This document shows positions 11,370-20,893 of a DNA stretch of 64,000 nt, piece by piece. Made by a program: the position numbers and the translations under genes. The notes under the pieces were generated by a model, which worked only from the letters and a program-made list of their open reading frames with translations, was not told the origin of the DNA and searched no databases. Source of the DNA: Qipengyuania soli (GTDB taxonomy: Bacteria; Pseudomonadota; Alphaproteobacteria; Sphingomonadales; Sphingomonadaceae); NCBI RefSeq assembly GCF_015529805.1, contig NZ_CP064654.1, positions 2,170,001 to 2,234,000 on the forward strand, given 5' to 3'. Position 1 is the stretch's first letter. Every line of letters begins with the position of its first letter.

Positions 11370-11819
11370 TCAGTTCCTCTTGTTCAGCAAAGCTGCGCGT
11401 TCGCATCGGCAGACAACCTCGCCGCGCTGGTTGATCGCCTCATGGAGGAAGGTGACGATCCCGGCACCGGGCCGCGATTTGCTTTCCTTGAGCCCGATAA
11501 CTTCGCTGGTCGCATGCAGCGTGTCACCGATGAACACCGGCTTGGGCATGACGAGCTTGTCATATCCGAGGTTCGCCACCAGCGTGCCGAGCGTGGTGTC
11601 GCCGACCGAAAGCCCCACCATCAGCGAGAAGGTGAAGGTGCCGTTGACCAGAATCTGGCCAAACTCGCTCGCCCGCGCCGCTTCCACGTCGAGGTGAAGC
11701 GGCTGCGGGTTGTGCGTCATGGTCGTGAACAGCAGGTTGTCGGTCTCGGTGACCGTGCGGCGAATCTCATGCGTAATCCGGTCGCCAACCTGCCATTCGT
11801 CGAAAAAGCGTCCTGCCAT
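11370..11819 (-). CDS. MaoC family dehydratase
   Basis: This is a hot-dog-fold enoyl-CoA hydratase/dehydratase of about 149 residues. It contains [10 protein letters not shown], which matches the family's hydratase loop with the catalytic Asp/His region, and [17 protein letters not shown], as in mesaconyl-CoA-hydratase-like proteins. Its ATG overlaps the aldehyde dehydrogenase stop (ATGA), so it is the last gene of a four-gene CoA-ester operon. The substrate is unknown. A C4-C5 branched acyl-CoA is suggested by the neighbours. Confidence 0.85.
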   Translation of the reverse strand: MAGRFFDEWQVGDRITHEIRRTVTETDNLLFTTMTHNPQPLHLDVEAARASEFGQILVNGTFTFSLMVGLSVGDTTLGTLVANLGYDKLVMPKPVFIGDTLHATSEVIGLKESKSRPGAGIVTFLHEAINQRGEVVCRCERAALLNKRN

Positions 11820-13234
11820 CAGGCAACCATGACCGACTTGACCTCGAGGAACTCGTGGAAGCCGAAGACGCCCCATTCGCGGCCGTTGCCCGACTTCTTG
11901 TAGCCCCCGAAGGAGGCGTTCATGTCGTAGCCGCCGTTGATCGCCACGCGTCCGGCACGGATGCGCTTGGCCAGTTCCTTGGCCTGCTCCGTATCCTCGC
12001 CCATGATGTGCGCGGCGAGGCCGTATTCGGTGTCGTTGCCGATGCGCACCGCATCATCGAGATCTTCGTAGCCGAGGATGCACAGCACCGGGCCGAAGAT
12101 TTCCTCGCGCGCGATGGTCATGTCGTTGGTGACGTCGGCGAAGACGGTCGGCTTGACGTAGTGTCCGGTCTCCAGGCCTTCCGGCTTGCCCGGACCACCG
12201 GCGACCAGCGTTGCGCCTTCCTCGATACCCTTCTCGATCAGGCCCTGGATCTTGTCCCACTGCGCCTTGGAGACGACGGGACCGATAGTGGCATTGCCCT
12301 TGGGATCGCCGGGGATGACGCTCTCGGCGGCTTCCTTCGCAGCGACCTTGGCCTCTTCCATGCGCGCCTTGGGCACGAACATGCGGCTGGGCGCGGTGCA
12401 GGTCTGGCCCGAATTGCCCATCATGCCCGTAGTGCCCTTGGCAACCGAGCGGGCGAAGCTGGCATCGTCGAGGATGATGTTGGGGCTCTTGCCGCCCAGT
12501 TCCTGCGCCACGCGCTTGACCGTGCTGGCGGCATTGGCGGCGATGGCGATGCCGGCGCGGGTCGAACCGGTGAAGGAAATCATGTCGATGTCCTCATGGC
12601 CTGACATGGCGGTGCCGACGCCCGGGCCGTCACCGTTGATCATGTTGTAGACACCGGCCGGGGTGCCGGCGGCATGCATGATCTCGGTAAAGATCGCGGC
12701 GTCGAAGGGCGCGATTTCGGACGGCTTGAGGATCATCGTGTTTCCGGTCGCCAGCGCGGGGAAGACCTTGCAGGCGATCTGGTTCAATGGCCAGTTCCAC
12801 GGGGTGATCATGCCGACCACACCGATCGGTTCGTAGAGATGCGTGGTGTTGCCGTTGGTCTTCTCGAACTCGAAGTTCTCGAGAATACCGATGGCGGTCA
12901 TCAGGTGGCCCGAGAGCAGGCCGGTGTGCGGACCGCTGGCAAGGCTCATGGGCGCACCCATCTCGTCACTGACGGCGCGGGCGAGGTCTTCCTTGCGCTT
13001 GTCGATCTCCGCGAGGATCGAGCGCATCAGGTCGAGCCGTTCGGCGCGCGAGGAGAACTGCCAGCTTTCGAAGGCGCGGCGCGCTGCGGCAACGGCCTTG
13101 TCGACATCGGCCTTGGTGCCGAGCGAGATGTGACCGATCGTCTCTTCGGTGGCGGGGTTCTCGACCGGCACGGTGTTCGGCGTAACCGGGTCGACCCACT
13201 GGCCGTCGATGTAGAACTGGGTATACTCGTACAT
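11819..13234 (-). CDS. NAD(P)-dependent aldehyde dehydrogenase
   Basis: This 471-residue aldehyde dehydrogenase superfamily member oxidises an aldehyde to an acid. The general base lies in QELGGKSP (Glu245) and the nucleophile in [11 protein letters not shown] (Cys279). TPWNWPLNQ and FTGSTRAG of the cofactor site are also present. AAGGAGAG precedes the ATG. It sits between the CaiB-type gene and the MaoC gene in one operon, so it probably makes the acid that is then activated as a CoA ester. The specific substrate cannot be assigned. Confidence 0.92.
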   Translation of the reverse strand: MYEYTQFYIDGQWVDPVTPNTVPVENPATEETIGHISLGTKADVDKAVAAARRAFESWQFSSRAERLDLMRSILAEIDKRKEDLARAVSDEMGAPMSLASGPHTGLLSGHLMTAIGILENFEFEKTNGNTTHLYEPIGVVGMITPWNWPLNQIACKVFPALATGNTMILKPSEIAPFDAAIFTEIMHAAGTPAGVYNMINGDGPGVGTAMSGHEDIDMISFTGSTRAGIAIAANAASTVKRVAQELGGKSPNIILDDASFARSVAKGTTGMMGNSGQTCTAPSRMFVPKARMEEAKVAAKEAAESVIPGDPKGNATIGPVVSKAQWDKIQGLIEKGIEEGATLVAGGPGKPEGLETGHYVKPTVFADVTNDMTIAREEIFGPVLCILGYEDLDDAVRIGNDTEYGLAAHIMGEDTEQAKELAKRIRAGRVAINGGYDMNASFGGYKKSGNGREWGVFGFHEFLEVKSVMVA

Positions 13235-13260
13235 GGGGGGACTCTCCTTCGGGATGCGCT

Positions 13261-14349
13261 CTAGCCGTCTCGGCTCCAGCGCTCAACGACTGCTTCACCA
13301 TCCTGCGCGCTGTCGCGGATCGTGTTCGGGGTACGGTCGAACCGGGGGGCCGGCGCGGTGTGCCAGCGACCGCCGTGTTCGACGAATGCGCCGCGCGCCT
13401 TCATGTGGGGATGGTCCTTCGCCTCGTCTAGCGGCACGACCGGCGCAAAGCATGCATCGGTGCCTTCGAGGAGCTCGCACCACTCGGCCTGGGTTTTGGT
13501 CGCAAACATGGCTGCGAGATCGTCGGCATAATCGTCCCAGTTGGCCGGGTTCATCTGTCCTTCGCGCAGCTTTTCGGGAGCATCCGCGCGCTGGAGCAGC
13601 TCGGCATAGAACTGCGGCTCGATCGCGCCGACGCTGATCTCCTTGCCGTCCTTGCAGGTGTAGCAACGGTAGAAATGCGCCGCGCCGCCGAGCAGGCCCG
13701 CACCGCGCGTGGTGGTGCGCAGCGCGCTGTGCGGCTGGCCGTAGAAGAAGCTCATCAGGCTGGTCACGCCATCGACGATCGCCGCGTCGACGACCTGCCC
13801 CTTGCCGCTGCGCTCGCGCTCCCACAGCGCGGCGAGGATGCCGAGCGCGCAGTACATCGAGCCGCCGCCGAAATCGCCAACCAGGTTCTGCGGCGGGATC
13901 GGCAAATCATTGCGCTTGCCGATGGCATCGAGCGCGCCGGTAATGGCGATGTAATTGAGGTCATGGCCAGCAGCCATGGCGAGCGGACCGTCCTGGCCCC
14001 AGCCGGTCATGCGGGCGTAGACGAGGCGCGGATTGGCCGCGAGCATCTCTTCCGGCCCAAGGCCCAGACGTTCCATCACGCCGGGGCGGAAACCCTCGAT
14101 CAGCACGTCGGCCCTGGCCAGCGCAGACTTGACGAAGGCACGACCGTTATCGCTCTTGAGATCGACCGCGGCGCGATGGCGGGCGCGTTCGACCACGGTG
14201 TTCATCGGGACATGGCCCTCACGCTCGATCCGGACCACTTCCGCGCCCATGTCGGCGAGCAGCATCGCGACGTGCGGCCCTGGCCCGATGCCCTGGAATT
14301 CGACCACCTTGAGGCCGGTCAGCGGACCCTTGCTTGCGGAATCGGTCAT
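13261..14349 (-). CDS. CaiB/BaiF family protein, alpha-methylacyl-CoA racemase-like
   Basis: This is a family III CoA-transferase-fold protein of 362 residues. The segment GHDLNYIAITGAL resembles alpha-methylacyl-CoA racemases. His129 and Asp159 are spaced by 30, like the catalytic His/Asp pair of the mycobacterial racemase, which favours racemase over transferase. The frame opens upstream, but the ATG at 14349 (MTDSASKG) follows GGGAGAG and matches the family start. It lies between the HpcH-type lyase and the aldehyde dehydrogenase. Confidence 0.88.
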   Translation of the reverse strand: MTDSASKGPLTGLKVVEFQGIGPGPHVAMLLADMGAEVVRIEREGHVPMNTVVERARHRAAVDLKSDNGRAFVKSALARADVLIEGFRPGVMERLGLGPEEMLAANPRLVYARMTGWGQDGPLAMAAGHDLNYIAITGALDAIGKRNDLPIPPQNLVGDFGGGSMYCALGILAALWERERSGKGQVVDAAIVDGVTSLMSFFYGQPHSALRTTTRGAGLLGGAAHFYRCYTCKDGKEISVGAIEPQFYAELLQRADAPEKLREGQMNPANWDDYADDLAAMFATKTQAEWCELLEGTDACFAPVVPLDEAKDHPHMKARGAFVEHGGRWHTAPAPRFDRTPNTIRDSAQDGEAVVERWSRDG

Positions 14350-14427
14350 GCGTTCGTCTCTCCCAAAATTTGCGACCTGCATGCCAAGCCGCGCGATGGG
14401 TTGCAAACGAGAACGCGTTTCGCGGGA

Positions 14428-15297
14428 TCAATCCCAGTCGATTTGCGAGAGCAGCTGGCGCGCGCGGGAAAGGTGCGGCCGATCGAGCATGCCGCCCTTC
14501 CAGCCGATCGTGCCGGCACCGGGATTGGCCTCGAATAGGCCGACGATCTCGCGTGCTTCGGCGATTTCCTCGTCCCCCGGGGTGAAGGCCTCGTTGATCA
14601 CCTCGACCTGCGCCGGGTGGATGGCGAGCATGCCGCGGAAGCCCGCGCGACGCACGTTTTCCGCGCGCGTCTTGAGGCCCTCGGTGTCGCGGAAATCGCT
14701 CTGGATCGTCTCGATGGCGGGGACACCTGCAGTCGCTGCGCCGAGCAGGCACATGCTGCGCGCAAGCTCGTAGGTGAAGGTGAAGCTGCCGTCGGGATTG
14801 CGGTTGGTGCTCGCCCCGATCGAATCCGCCAGGTCCTCCGCCCCCCAGGTCAGCGCGACAAGCCGCGGTGCGCCCTTGAAGTCGCCGGCATGGAACATGC
14901 ATTCGGCAACCTCGGTCAAGAGCACGATGACCAGTGTCGAACCGTTTTCGATGCCATTCGCGACTTCAAGCGCGGACAGGTACTTGTCGAGCGCCTCCAC
15001 ATCCTGCCGGCCATAGGCCTTGGGCAGCATGATGCCACCCGGTTTGCCGGGCATAATTGCGGCCAGATCATCGAGAGTATGCGGTCCGTCGAGCGGGTTC
15101 ACGCGCACGAATATCTGTTCGCGGGCGTCCGGGTTGGCTTCAAGGAAGTCACGGACCATGCGGCGGGCCTGGGGCTTGTTCTCGATGGCGACGGCATCCT
15201 CGAGATCGAAGATCACGACATCCGCCGCGCCCTCGACCGCCTTCTCCATCTTCCGCTCGCTGTCGCCCGGGGCGAACAGCCATGACCGCATCTTCAT
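14428..15297 (-). CDS. HpcH/HpaI (CitE-like) family CoA ester lyase
   Basis: This 289-residue TIM-barrel lyase is of the citrate lyase beta/malyl-CoA lyase type. It shows RSWLFAPGDSERKMEKA, VVIFDLEDAV, RVNPLDG, and the late GMLAIHPAQVEVINEAFTP. It probably cleaves a 3-hydroxyacyl-CoA such as a malyl- or citramalyl-CoA. AGAGAGG eight bases before the ATG at 15297 sets the start. It heads an operon with CaiB/AMACR, aldehyde dehydrogenase and MaoC genes, a set recalling C4/C5 dicarboxylyl-CoA breakdown (inference). Confidence 0.88.
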   Translation of the reverse strand: MKMRSWLFAPGDSERKMEKAVEGAADVVIFDLEDAVAIENKPQARRMVRDFLEANPDAREQIFVRVNPLDGPHTLDDLAAIMPGKPGGIMLPKAYGRQDVEALDKYLSALEVANGIENGSTLVIVLLTEVAECMFHAGDFKGAPRLVALTWGAEDLADSIGASTNRNPDGSFTFTYELARSMCLLGAATAGVPAIETIQSDFRDTEGLKTRAENVRRAGFRGMLAIHPAQVEVINEAFTPGDEEIAEAREIVGLFEANPGAGTIGWKGGMLDRPHLSRARQLLSQIDWD

Positions 15298-15368
15298 CGG
15301 CGATACCTCTCTAGCTCTCGCGCCATGCCTCACAGCTTTTGCGCAGCGATTGCAAGGCCGAGCGATGG

Positions 15369-16634
15369 CTACTTCACCAGCGCGCCTCCCTTCATGACAT
15401 GCGCAACCGTCTCCAGCGTGCGCACATCGGCGAGCGGGTCACCGGCAACGGCGATCATGTCCGCGAACTTGCCGGCAGCAATTGAGCCGAGTTCGTCCTG
15501 CTTCCCGACCACTGTCGCCGCGCTCAGCGTGGCAGCGCGGATGGCCTGCGCGGGCGTCATCCCGTTGGCGACCATGTAAGCGAACTGGCGCGCGTTGATG
15601 CCGTGCGGATAGACCCCGCTATCGCTGCCGAAGGCGAGCAGTACGCCCATGGCCACGGCGCGGCGGAAATTGTCGCGCTGGATCTGCGTCGTCTCGCGGT
15701 TCTTGCGCAGATATTCTTCGGGCCAGCCCTCCTTGGTGCCGATGTCGTCGATGTAGTCGCCGTTAAAGACGTCCATGACCAGCCAGACACCTTGCGCCTT
15801 CGCCGTCCGGAGCCCTTCCTCGTCGATGAGACTGGCGTGTTCGATACTGCGGACCCCGGCACGGATGGCGTTCTTGATGCCCTCGGCGCCATGGGCATGC
15901 GCGGTGGCATAGGTCCCGTGCGCCTTGGCGACAGCGATCGCGGCGCGCATTTCGTCCTCGGTCACTTCCGGCTCGCCCGGCTCGGTGCCGATCGCCAGCA
16001 CCGCGCCGGTGGCGATTATCTTGAGGAAGTCGGCTCCGTGGCCGAGCAGGTATTCGGCCTTCTGGGCGGCTTCCTCGGGACTGGTGAGCACGCCAAGGCG
16101 CATATCCGCAGGCAGTTGGTCGTTGGGCACAACGCCGTTGAGCTCGCCCCCGCCGCCCGGATGGGTCAGATAGGCCCCCGCAACGAACATGCGCGGCCCG
16201 GGGACGAGACCGCGATTGATCGCATCGCGCAATGCCACGTCGGTCAGCCCGCGATAGGTTCCGACATCGCGAACGGTGGTGAAGCCGGCCTCGAGCGTCA
16301 CCTTGGCATTGTGCGCTCCGATCAGCGCGGTCAGCTGCGGCGAGGTCCTGAGCGGCAATGCGACGTCCGCATCCTGCCCCGCATCGGCGAGATGGGTGTG
16401 GAGGTCGATCAGGCCCGGCAGGACGGTATAGCCCGACCAGTCGACGCGCTCGGCACCTTCGGGCGTAGCTGCGCAGGGTTCGACCCGCGCTATCCGCTCG
16501 CCCTCGACCAGAATGCACTGGCCGCTCGCCTCGGTCCCGGTTCCGACGTCGAGGAGCTTGCCTGCCTCGACATAGAGGCTGCCCGCCGAAGCGGGCGTCG
16601 CAATCAGCGCTGCAGCGAGTGCGAGTGCCTTCAC
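15369..16634 (-). CDS. Secreted metal-dependent amidohydrolase
   Basis: This 421-residue amidohydrolase has a signal peptide (ALAAALIATPASAG), so it acts in the periplasm. Metal-site residues are visible: DLHTHLAD, the probable carbamylated lysine in GADFLKIIATG, HAHG, IEHAS, and an Asp in FGSDSG. Relatives include imidazolonepropionase-like enzymes and prolidases. It begins with GTG in a GTGA overlap with the M20 peptidase stop, so the two are translated together. The pairing suggests peptide or amide scavenging. Confidence 0.86.
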   Translation of the reverse strand: MKALALAAALIATPASAGSLYVEAGKLLDVGTGTEASGQCILVEGERIARVEPCAATPEGAERVDWSGYTVLPGLIDLHTHLADAGQDADVALPLRTSPQLTALIGAHNAKVTLEAGFTTVRDVGTYRGLTDVALRDAINRGLVPGPRMFVAGAYLTHPGGGGELNGVVPNDQLPADMRLGVLTSPEEAAQKAEYLLGHGADFLKIIATGAVLAIGTEPGEPEVTEDEMRAAIAVAKAHGTYATAHAHGAEGIKNAIRAGVRSIEHASLIDEEGLRTAKAQGVWLVMDVFNGDYIDDIGTKEGWPEEYLRKNRETTQIQRDNFRRAVAMGVLLAFGSDSGVYPHGINARQFAYMVANGMTPAQAIRAATLSAATVVGKQDELGSIAAGKFADMIAVAGDPLADVRTLETVAHVMKGGALVK

Positions 16635-18028
16635 TTGCTCGCCAGCTCGGTCAGCAGCACGTGGTAATAGTCGATGCTCTTGCCGATATTGCCGATCGGC
16701 GTGCGCTCGTTGAGGCCGTGCGAGTAGTCATCGCTGTCCTTGGTGAAGGTGCCGCTGGCGCCGTAGCTCGGCACGCCAAGGGCGCGGTACCACATCGAAT
16801 CCGATGCGCCCGATGCCTGCGAAGCGATAATCGGGACATTGCCGAAGGCCGAATGGACCGCCTTGGTCGCAGCATCGACAAATGCCTTGTCGTAGGGCGA
16901 GGCGTCGGCCTCGACGACATATTCGGGATTGATTTCCTCGATCGTCATCGCCGGCTCGCCGGCCACCTTCTTCAGCTCCTCGATGATCGAGGCCTTGGAA
17001 TGGCCGGGAAAAATGCGGCAGTTGACGTATCCGGTGGCGCGCTGCGGCAGGGCATTGAGTGCATGTCCGCCCTCCACCATCGTCGGCACGCAGGTGGTGC
17101 CAATCTTGCCGATGTAGGAAGGATTGCCGCGCAGTACCGCCACCGCCCCCTTGTCGTTCGGGTCCTTGGCGAAGGCACGCATCGCGGCGGCGAGCAGCGG
17201 ATCGCCTTCGAACTGCGCGGCCTTGGTGAAGTAGTCGCGGGTGATGTCGTTCACTTCCGGCGTGAAGCGATAGGCCCCGATCTTCGCAAGCGCCGCACCC
17301 AGTTGCGCGATGGCGTTCTCGTCACGCGGGGTCGAGCTATGACCGCCGGGATTGGTGATCTCGAGCTTGAAGTCGCCATAGGTCTTTTCCGCCCCCTGCC
17401 AACTCCAGTAAGCGGGTTTGCCGGTCGCCTCGTCGAGCGAGCCCGAAGCGCCGTCGACATTGAGCACCAGCTTGGCGTTCCTGAGCTTCTCGGCGATCAT
17501 CTTGGAGGTGATCATCGTGGTTTCTTCATCGCCCGAATAGGCGATGACGATGCTGCGCTTCGGCTTGAAACCCTGCTGGCGCAGCGTGATCGCCGCGACC
17601 ATCGCCTGCACCGCATCGAACTTGGTGTCGCTCGCCCCGCGGCCATAGAGCATCCCGTTCTCGACCACCGCGGTGAAGGGATCGCGCTCCCAGTCCTCGG
17701 GCTTGGCCTCGACCACGTCCATGTGCGCCGAGAGCACGATCGGGCCGAGCGTCGGATCGCTGCCGGGCCAGGTGGCGATCAGGTAGGCGGTGTCGTCGAC
17801 CGGCACGATCTCGATGTCGTTCGCGGCCCAGCCAGCCTTGAGCAGAGTGTCGCGGAACAGTTCGGCGACCTTGCCGGTCTGGTTGCCCTCTCCGCGCACC
17901 GAGCGCATCCCGATTGCCTGCTTCGACAGGTCGATGACCTGCTGGACTGCTGCCGGGGTGCTCTTGGCAGAAGCGGGGGTGGTGGCGGCAAGCGCGAGCA
18001 GGCTCGCGGCGATCAGACTGGCACGCAT
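16631..18028 (-). CDS. Secreted M20 family metallopeptidase
   Basis: This 465-residue zinc peptidase of the M20/ArgE-DapE-CPG2 group has a signal peptide ending TPASAK. Zinc ligands are in LSAHMDVVE, GRGASDTKFD, and the catalytic Glu pair in SGDEETT. A dimerisation-domain His is in GGHSSTP and a late ligand in SHGLNE. It follows the FAD oxidoreductase by 54 bases on the same strand and overlaps the amidohydrolase. It may be part of the TetR-controlled unit, though a separate promoter in the gap is possible. Confidence 0.88.
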   Translation of the reverse strand: MRASLIAASLLALAATTPASAKSTPAAVQQVIDLSKQAIGMRSVRGEGNQTGKVAELFRDTLLKAGWAANDIEIVPVDDTAYLIATWPGSDPTLGPIVLSAHMDVVEAKPEDWERDPFTAVVENGMLYGRGASDTKFDAVQAMVAAITLRQQGFKPKRSIVIAYSGDEETTMITSKMIAEKLRNAKLVLNVDGASGSLDEATGKPAYWSWQGAEKTYGDFKLEITNPGGHSSTPRDENAIAQLGAALAKIGAYRFTPEVNDITRDYFTKAAQFEGDPLLAAAMRAFAKDPNDKGAVAVLRGNPSYIGKIGTTCVPTMVEGGHALNALPQRATGYVNCRIFPGHSKASIIEELKKVAGEPAMTIEEINPEYVVEADASPYDKAFVDAATKAVHSAFGNVPIIASQASGASDSMWYRALGVPSYGASGTFTKDSDDYSHGLNERTPIGNIGKSIDYYHVLLTELASK

Positions 18029-18082
18029 TTCAAGTGATTCCTCTCGTATTTCGGGACAGGCCTAGCACCGCCGCCGGACGCG

Positions 18083-19690
18083 TCAAACCGCGGAGAAGCG
18101 CCGCCAGTTGCCGCGATCGAAGATGACCTCGCGCGCGCAATTGTGGCCTGGCGCACCGGTGACGCCGCCGCCCGGATGGGTCCCCGCGCCGCACATGTAG
18201 AGGCCCTTTACCGGTCCGCGATAGGCGCCGTTGCCGAGCACCGGACGCGCCGACCACAGCTGGTCGAGGCTCATGTGTCCGTGCATGATATCGCCGCCGA
18301 CGAGGCCGAACTTCTTGTAGAGCCCTTTGGGGCTGAGCACCTGCCGACCGAGAATCGAGGCGCGGAAGCCGGGCGCCTGCGCCTCCACCGTGTCGATGAT
18401 AGTGTCGGCCGCTGCGTCTTCCTCGTCGTCCCAGTCGCGACCGTCTGGAAGCTCGGGAGCGAACTGCTGGCAGAACAGGCTGGCGACGTGCTGGCCGGGA
18501 GGGGCGAGGCTGTCGTCCACCGTGCTCGGGATCAGCATCTCGACGATCGGCTTTTTCGACCAGCCATGCGCTTTCGCATCGAGGAAGGCCTTGTCCATGT
18601 AGTCTAGCGTCGGGGCGAGGATGATGCCCGACTGGTGATGTTCGCCCGGCTCGGGGAGACAGGTGAACTTCGGCAGTTCGGTCAGGGCGACGTTCATGCG
18701 GAAGGTGCCGCCGCCAGCCTTGAAGCCCTTCATCCGACGACGGAAATCCTCGGGCTGGTGGCTCGCATCGAGCATCTTTCCGTAGAGCAGCTTCGGCCCG
18801 ACATTGGCAATAACGCGCTTCGCCGCGATCTCCTCACCGCTTTCGAGGCGGACGCCGGCAACCGCATCGCCATCGACCAGCACCTGGTCAACCGGCGCTT
18901 CGAGGCTGATCTCCACCCCGCACTGGCGGCAGACATCGGCCATGATCTGCGTGATCGTGCCCATGCCACCGACCGAGTGGCCCCAGGCGCCCTTCTTGCC
19001 GTTCACCTCGCCAAAGACGTGGTGCAGAAGGACGTATGCGCTGCCCGGGGTGTCGGGACTGGCGTAATTGCCGACCACGGCGTCAAATCCGAAAGCGGCC
19101 TTGACCGCCTCGCTCTCGAACCACTGGCCCAGGAAGCTGGTCGCCGACTTGGTGAAGAGGTCGAGAATGTCGCGCTTGGCCGCAAGGTCGAGACGTGACA
19201 TTCCCCAGCCCTGCGTCGCACCCGCGATGAGCGTGCGCAGCCCTTCGCCGACATTGGGCGGGCTCTTGAGCGCGAGGTCGCGCAGCACTTCGGCGACGCC
19301 TTCGAGTGCATCGTAATAGGCGGGCAGCGCCTCGGCGTCGGCATTCGAGAACTTGCGAAACTCGGCCTGCGTCCGCTCAAGCCCGCCGCCGAGCTTGAGG
19401 TAGCCGCCGTCTACCTGCGGCAGGAAGTTGGAGATCGGGCGTTCGATCACGCGATAGCCATGGTCGTGCAGGCGCATGTCACGAATGACCTTGGGCTGCA
19501 GCAGGCTGACCGTGTAGCTCGCCACCGAATTGCGGAAACCTGGGTGGAATTCCTCGGTTACCGCCGCGCCGCCGACGACATCGCGCCGCTCGACGATGCG
19601 GACCTTGAGCCCTGCCTGGGCGAGGTAAAAGGCGCAGACGAGCCCGTTGTGGCCCGCGCCGATGATCACGGCGTCGTATTGCTTGGTCAT
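18083..19690 (-). CDS. FAD-dependent oxidoreductase, phytoene desaturase/PYROXD2-like
   Basis: This 535-residue flavoprotein has an N-terminal Rossmann FAD site (IIGAGHNGLVCAFYLAQAG, then VERRDVVGGAAVTEEFHPGF). A C-terminal part has GLYMCGAGTHPGGGVTGAPG, as in carotenoid-desaturase-like amine oxidase families. No carotenoid genes are nearby, so it is more likely an oxidase or dehydrogenase acting with the Rieske oxygenase, whose stop overlaps its ATG by four bases. The substrate is unknown. Confidence 0.85.
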   Translation of the reverse strand: MTKQYDAVIIGAGHNGLVCAFYLAQAGLKVRIVERRDVVGGAAVTEEFHPGFRNSVASYTVSLLQPKVIRDMRLHDHGYRVIERPISNFLPQVDGGYLKLGGGLERTQAEFRKFSNADAEALPAYYDALEGVAEVLRDLALKSPPNVGEGLRTLIAGATQGWGMSRLDLAAKRDILDLFTKSATSFLGQWFESEAVKAAFGFDAVVGNYASPDTPGSAYVLLHHVFGEVNGKKGAWGHSVGGMGTITQIMADVCRQCGVEISLEAPVDQVLVDGDAVAGVRLESGEEIAAKRVIANVGPKLLYGKMLDASHQPEDFRRRMKGFKAGGGTFRMNVALTELPKFTCLPEPGEHHQSGIILAPTLDYMDKAFLDAKAHGWSKKPIVEMLIPSTVDDSLAPPGQHVASLFCQQFAPELPDGRDWDDEEDAAADTIIDTVEAQAPGFRASILGRQVLSPKGLYKKFGLVGGDIMHGHMSLDQLWSARPVLGNGAYRGPVKGLYMCGAGTHPGGGVTGAPGHNCAREVIFDRGNWRRFSAV

Positions 19691-20853
19691 TTGTGGCTCC
19701 AGCCGGCAGGGGGTTGGCGTTCGAGGCGTGCCTCGGGAATGGTGTCGCGCATGCGCTTGCAGAAATGCTTGAGGCAGACTTCCTTGTCGCTCAGCGGCCC
19801 CATCGAGAAGCTGCGCGAGGCCATGCCTTCCTGCACGCGCGTGATCAGCATGGTGTCCTCGGCATTGACCTGCCGGTTGATCCGCCAGTTGAGGTATCGC
19901 GCGGCGCGCATCTCTCGCCTGTCATCCGGCAGGACATAGCTGATCTCGCGGATCAGGCAGGTGGTCGGGCCGGTCGGCAGCCACTGCATGAAGTCGACCT
20001 GGTCGGGGTAGATGTCGAAGGCGACGTTCGGCCACAGCTTGAAGTAGAGCCAGTGGCGCTGGCTCGCCTCGGGCAGGTGTGGCACCGGCGGCAGCAGCTT
20101 CTGGTACATGCGCTCGGACCAGTTGGCGCTCTCGCGGTCCTGCATATCACCCCACATCCGGTCGACGTTGGCCTCGGCTTCCACGCCGTAGCTCTTGCCG
20201 AAAAGGCGGGTGAGGCCGGGGTGCGCGACGGGGATGTGGAGCCCGTCCGAGTAGTTGTCGCCGACGTTCTTCCAGTTCACCTCGCGCGGGCGCAGGGTCA
20301 CACGACCCAGCGCGCCGAGTTCCTCGAAACGATAGGGTTGGACCATGGCTTCATAGGGCGCCATCATCTGCGCCACACCCGGCCCGCCATCGTCCTCCAG
20401 CCGGACGAAGATAAAGCCGCGCCAGATTTCGAGTTCGACCGGCACCAGTCCCGCGCGGTCGCGGTCGAGCGTGGGATAGCTCGCGCTGTCGGGCACGCCC
20501 GTCAGGCGTCCATCGAGGTCGTAGGTCCACGCGTGATAGGGGCACACCAGCTTCTTCGCGCAACCGACCGCACCATCGACCAGCCGCGAGCCGCGATGGC
20601 GGCAGACATTGGTGAAGGCGCGCAGCACGTCGTCCTTGCCGCGCACGACGATGACGCTTTCGCCGCAATAGTCGAGCGTGTGCCAATCGCCATGGCCGGG
20701 AATGTCGCTGACATGGCAGACGATCTGCCAGCTGGGGCGGAAGATGCGGTCGAGCTCGAGGCGATGGAATTCTTCATCGTGGTACGTCCACGCAGGCAGG
20801 CTCCACCCTTCGAGGGGGTCTGGTTGATGAAGTACATCCGCTAGCGTTGCCAT
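19687..20853 (-). CDS. Rieske-type aromatic ring-hydroxylating/demethylating oxygenase alpha subunit
   Basis: This 388-residue oxygenase has a Rieske 2Fe-2S site with Cys84, His86, Cys104 and His107. Its mononuclear iron site has Asp203, His206 and His211 in the segment DNYSDGLHIPVAHPGL. No small beta subunit is next to it. Length and layout resemble quaternary-amine oxygenases (carnitine, betaine, stachydrine) as well as aromatic ones. The ATG at 20853 follows AAGGAG, although the frame extends to 21051 inside the regulator gene. It heads the operon opposite a BetI-like TetR gene. Confidence 0.9.
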   Translation of the reverse strand: MATLADVLHQPDPLEGWSLPAWTYHDEEFHRLELDRIFRPSWQIVCHVSDIPGHGDWHTLDYCGESVIVVRGKDDVLRAFTNVCRHRGSRLVDGAVGCAKKLVCPYHAWTYDLDGRLTGVPDSASYPTLDRDRAGLVPVELEIWRGFIFVRLEDDGGPGVAQMMAPYEAMVQPYRFEELGALGRVTLRPREVNWKNVGDNYSDGLHIPVAHPGLTRLFGKSYGVEAEANVDRMWGDMQDRESANWSERMYQKLLPPVPHLPEASQRHWLYFKLWPNVAFDIYPDQVDFMQWLPTGPTTCLIREISYVLPDDRREMRAARYLNWRINRQVNAEDTMLITRVQEGMASRSFSMGPLSDKEVCLKHFCKRMRDTIPEARLERQPPAGWSHK

Positions 20854-20867
20854 TGCGCGCTCCTTGC

Positions 20868-20893
20868 TATACACTCGTATAACAAGCTGTATA
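20868..20893. promoter_or_regulatory. Candidate TetR operator in the divergent promoter
   Basis: TATAC (20868-20872) and GTATA (20877-20881) form an inverted repeat with a four-base spacer. A second GTATA lies at 20889-20893. The region is only 39 bases between two divergent starts, so a repressor bound here could control both genes. Confidence 0.5.
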
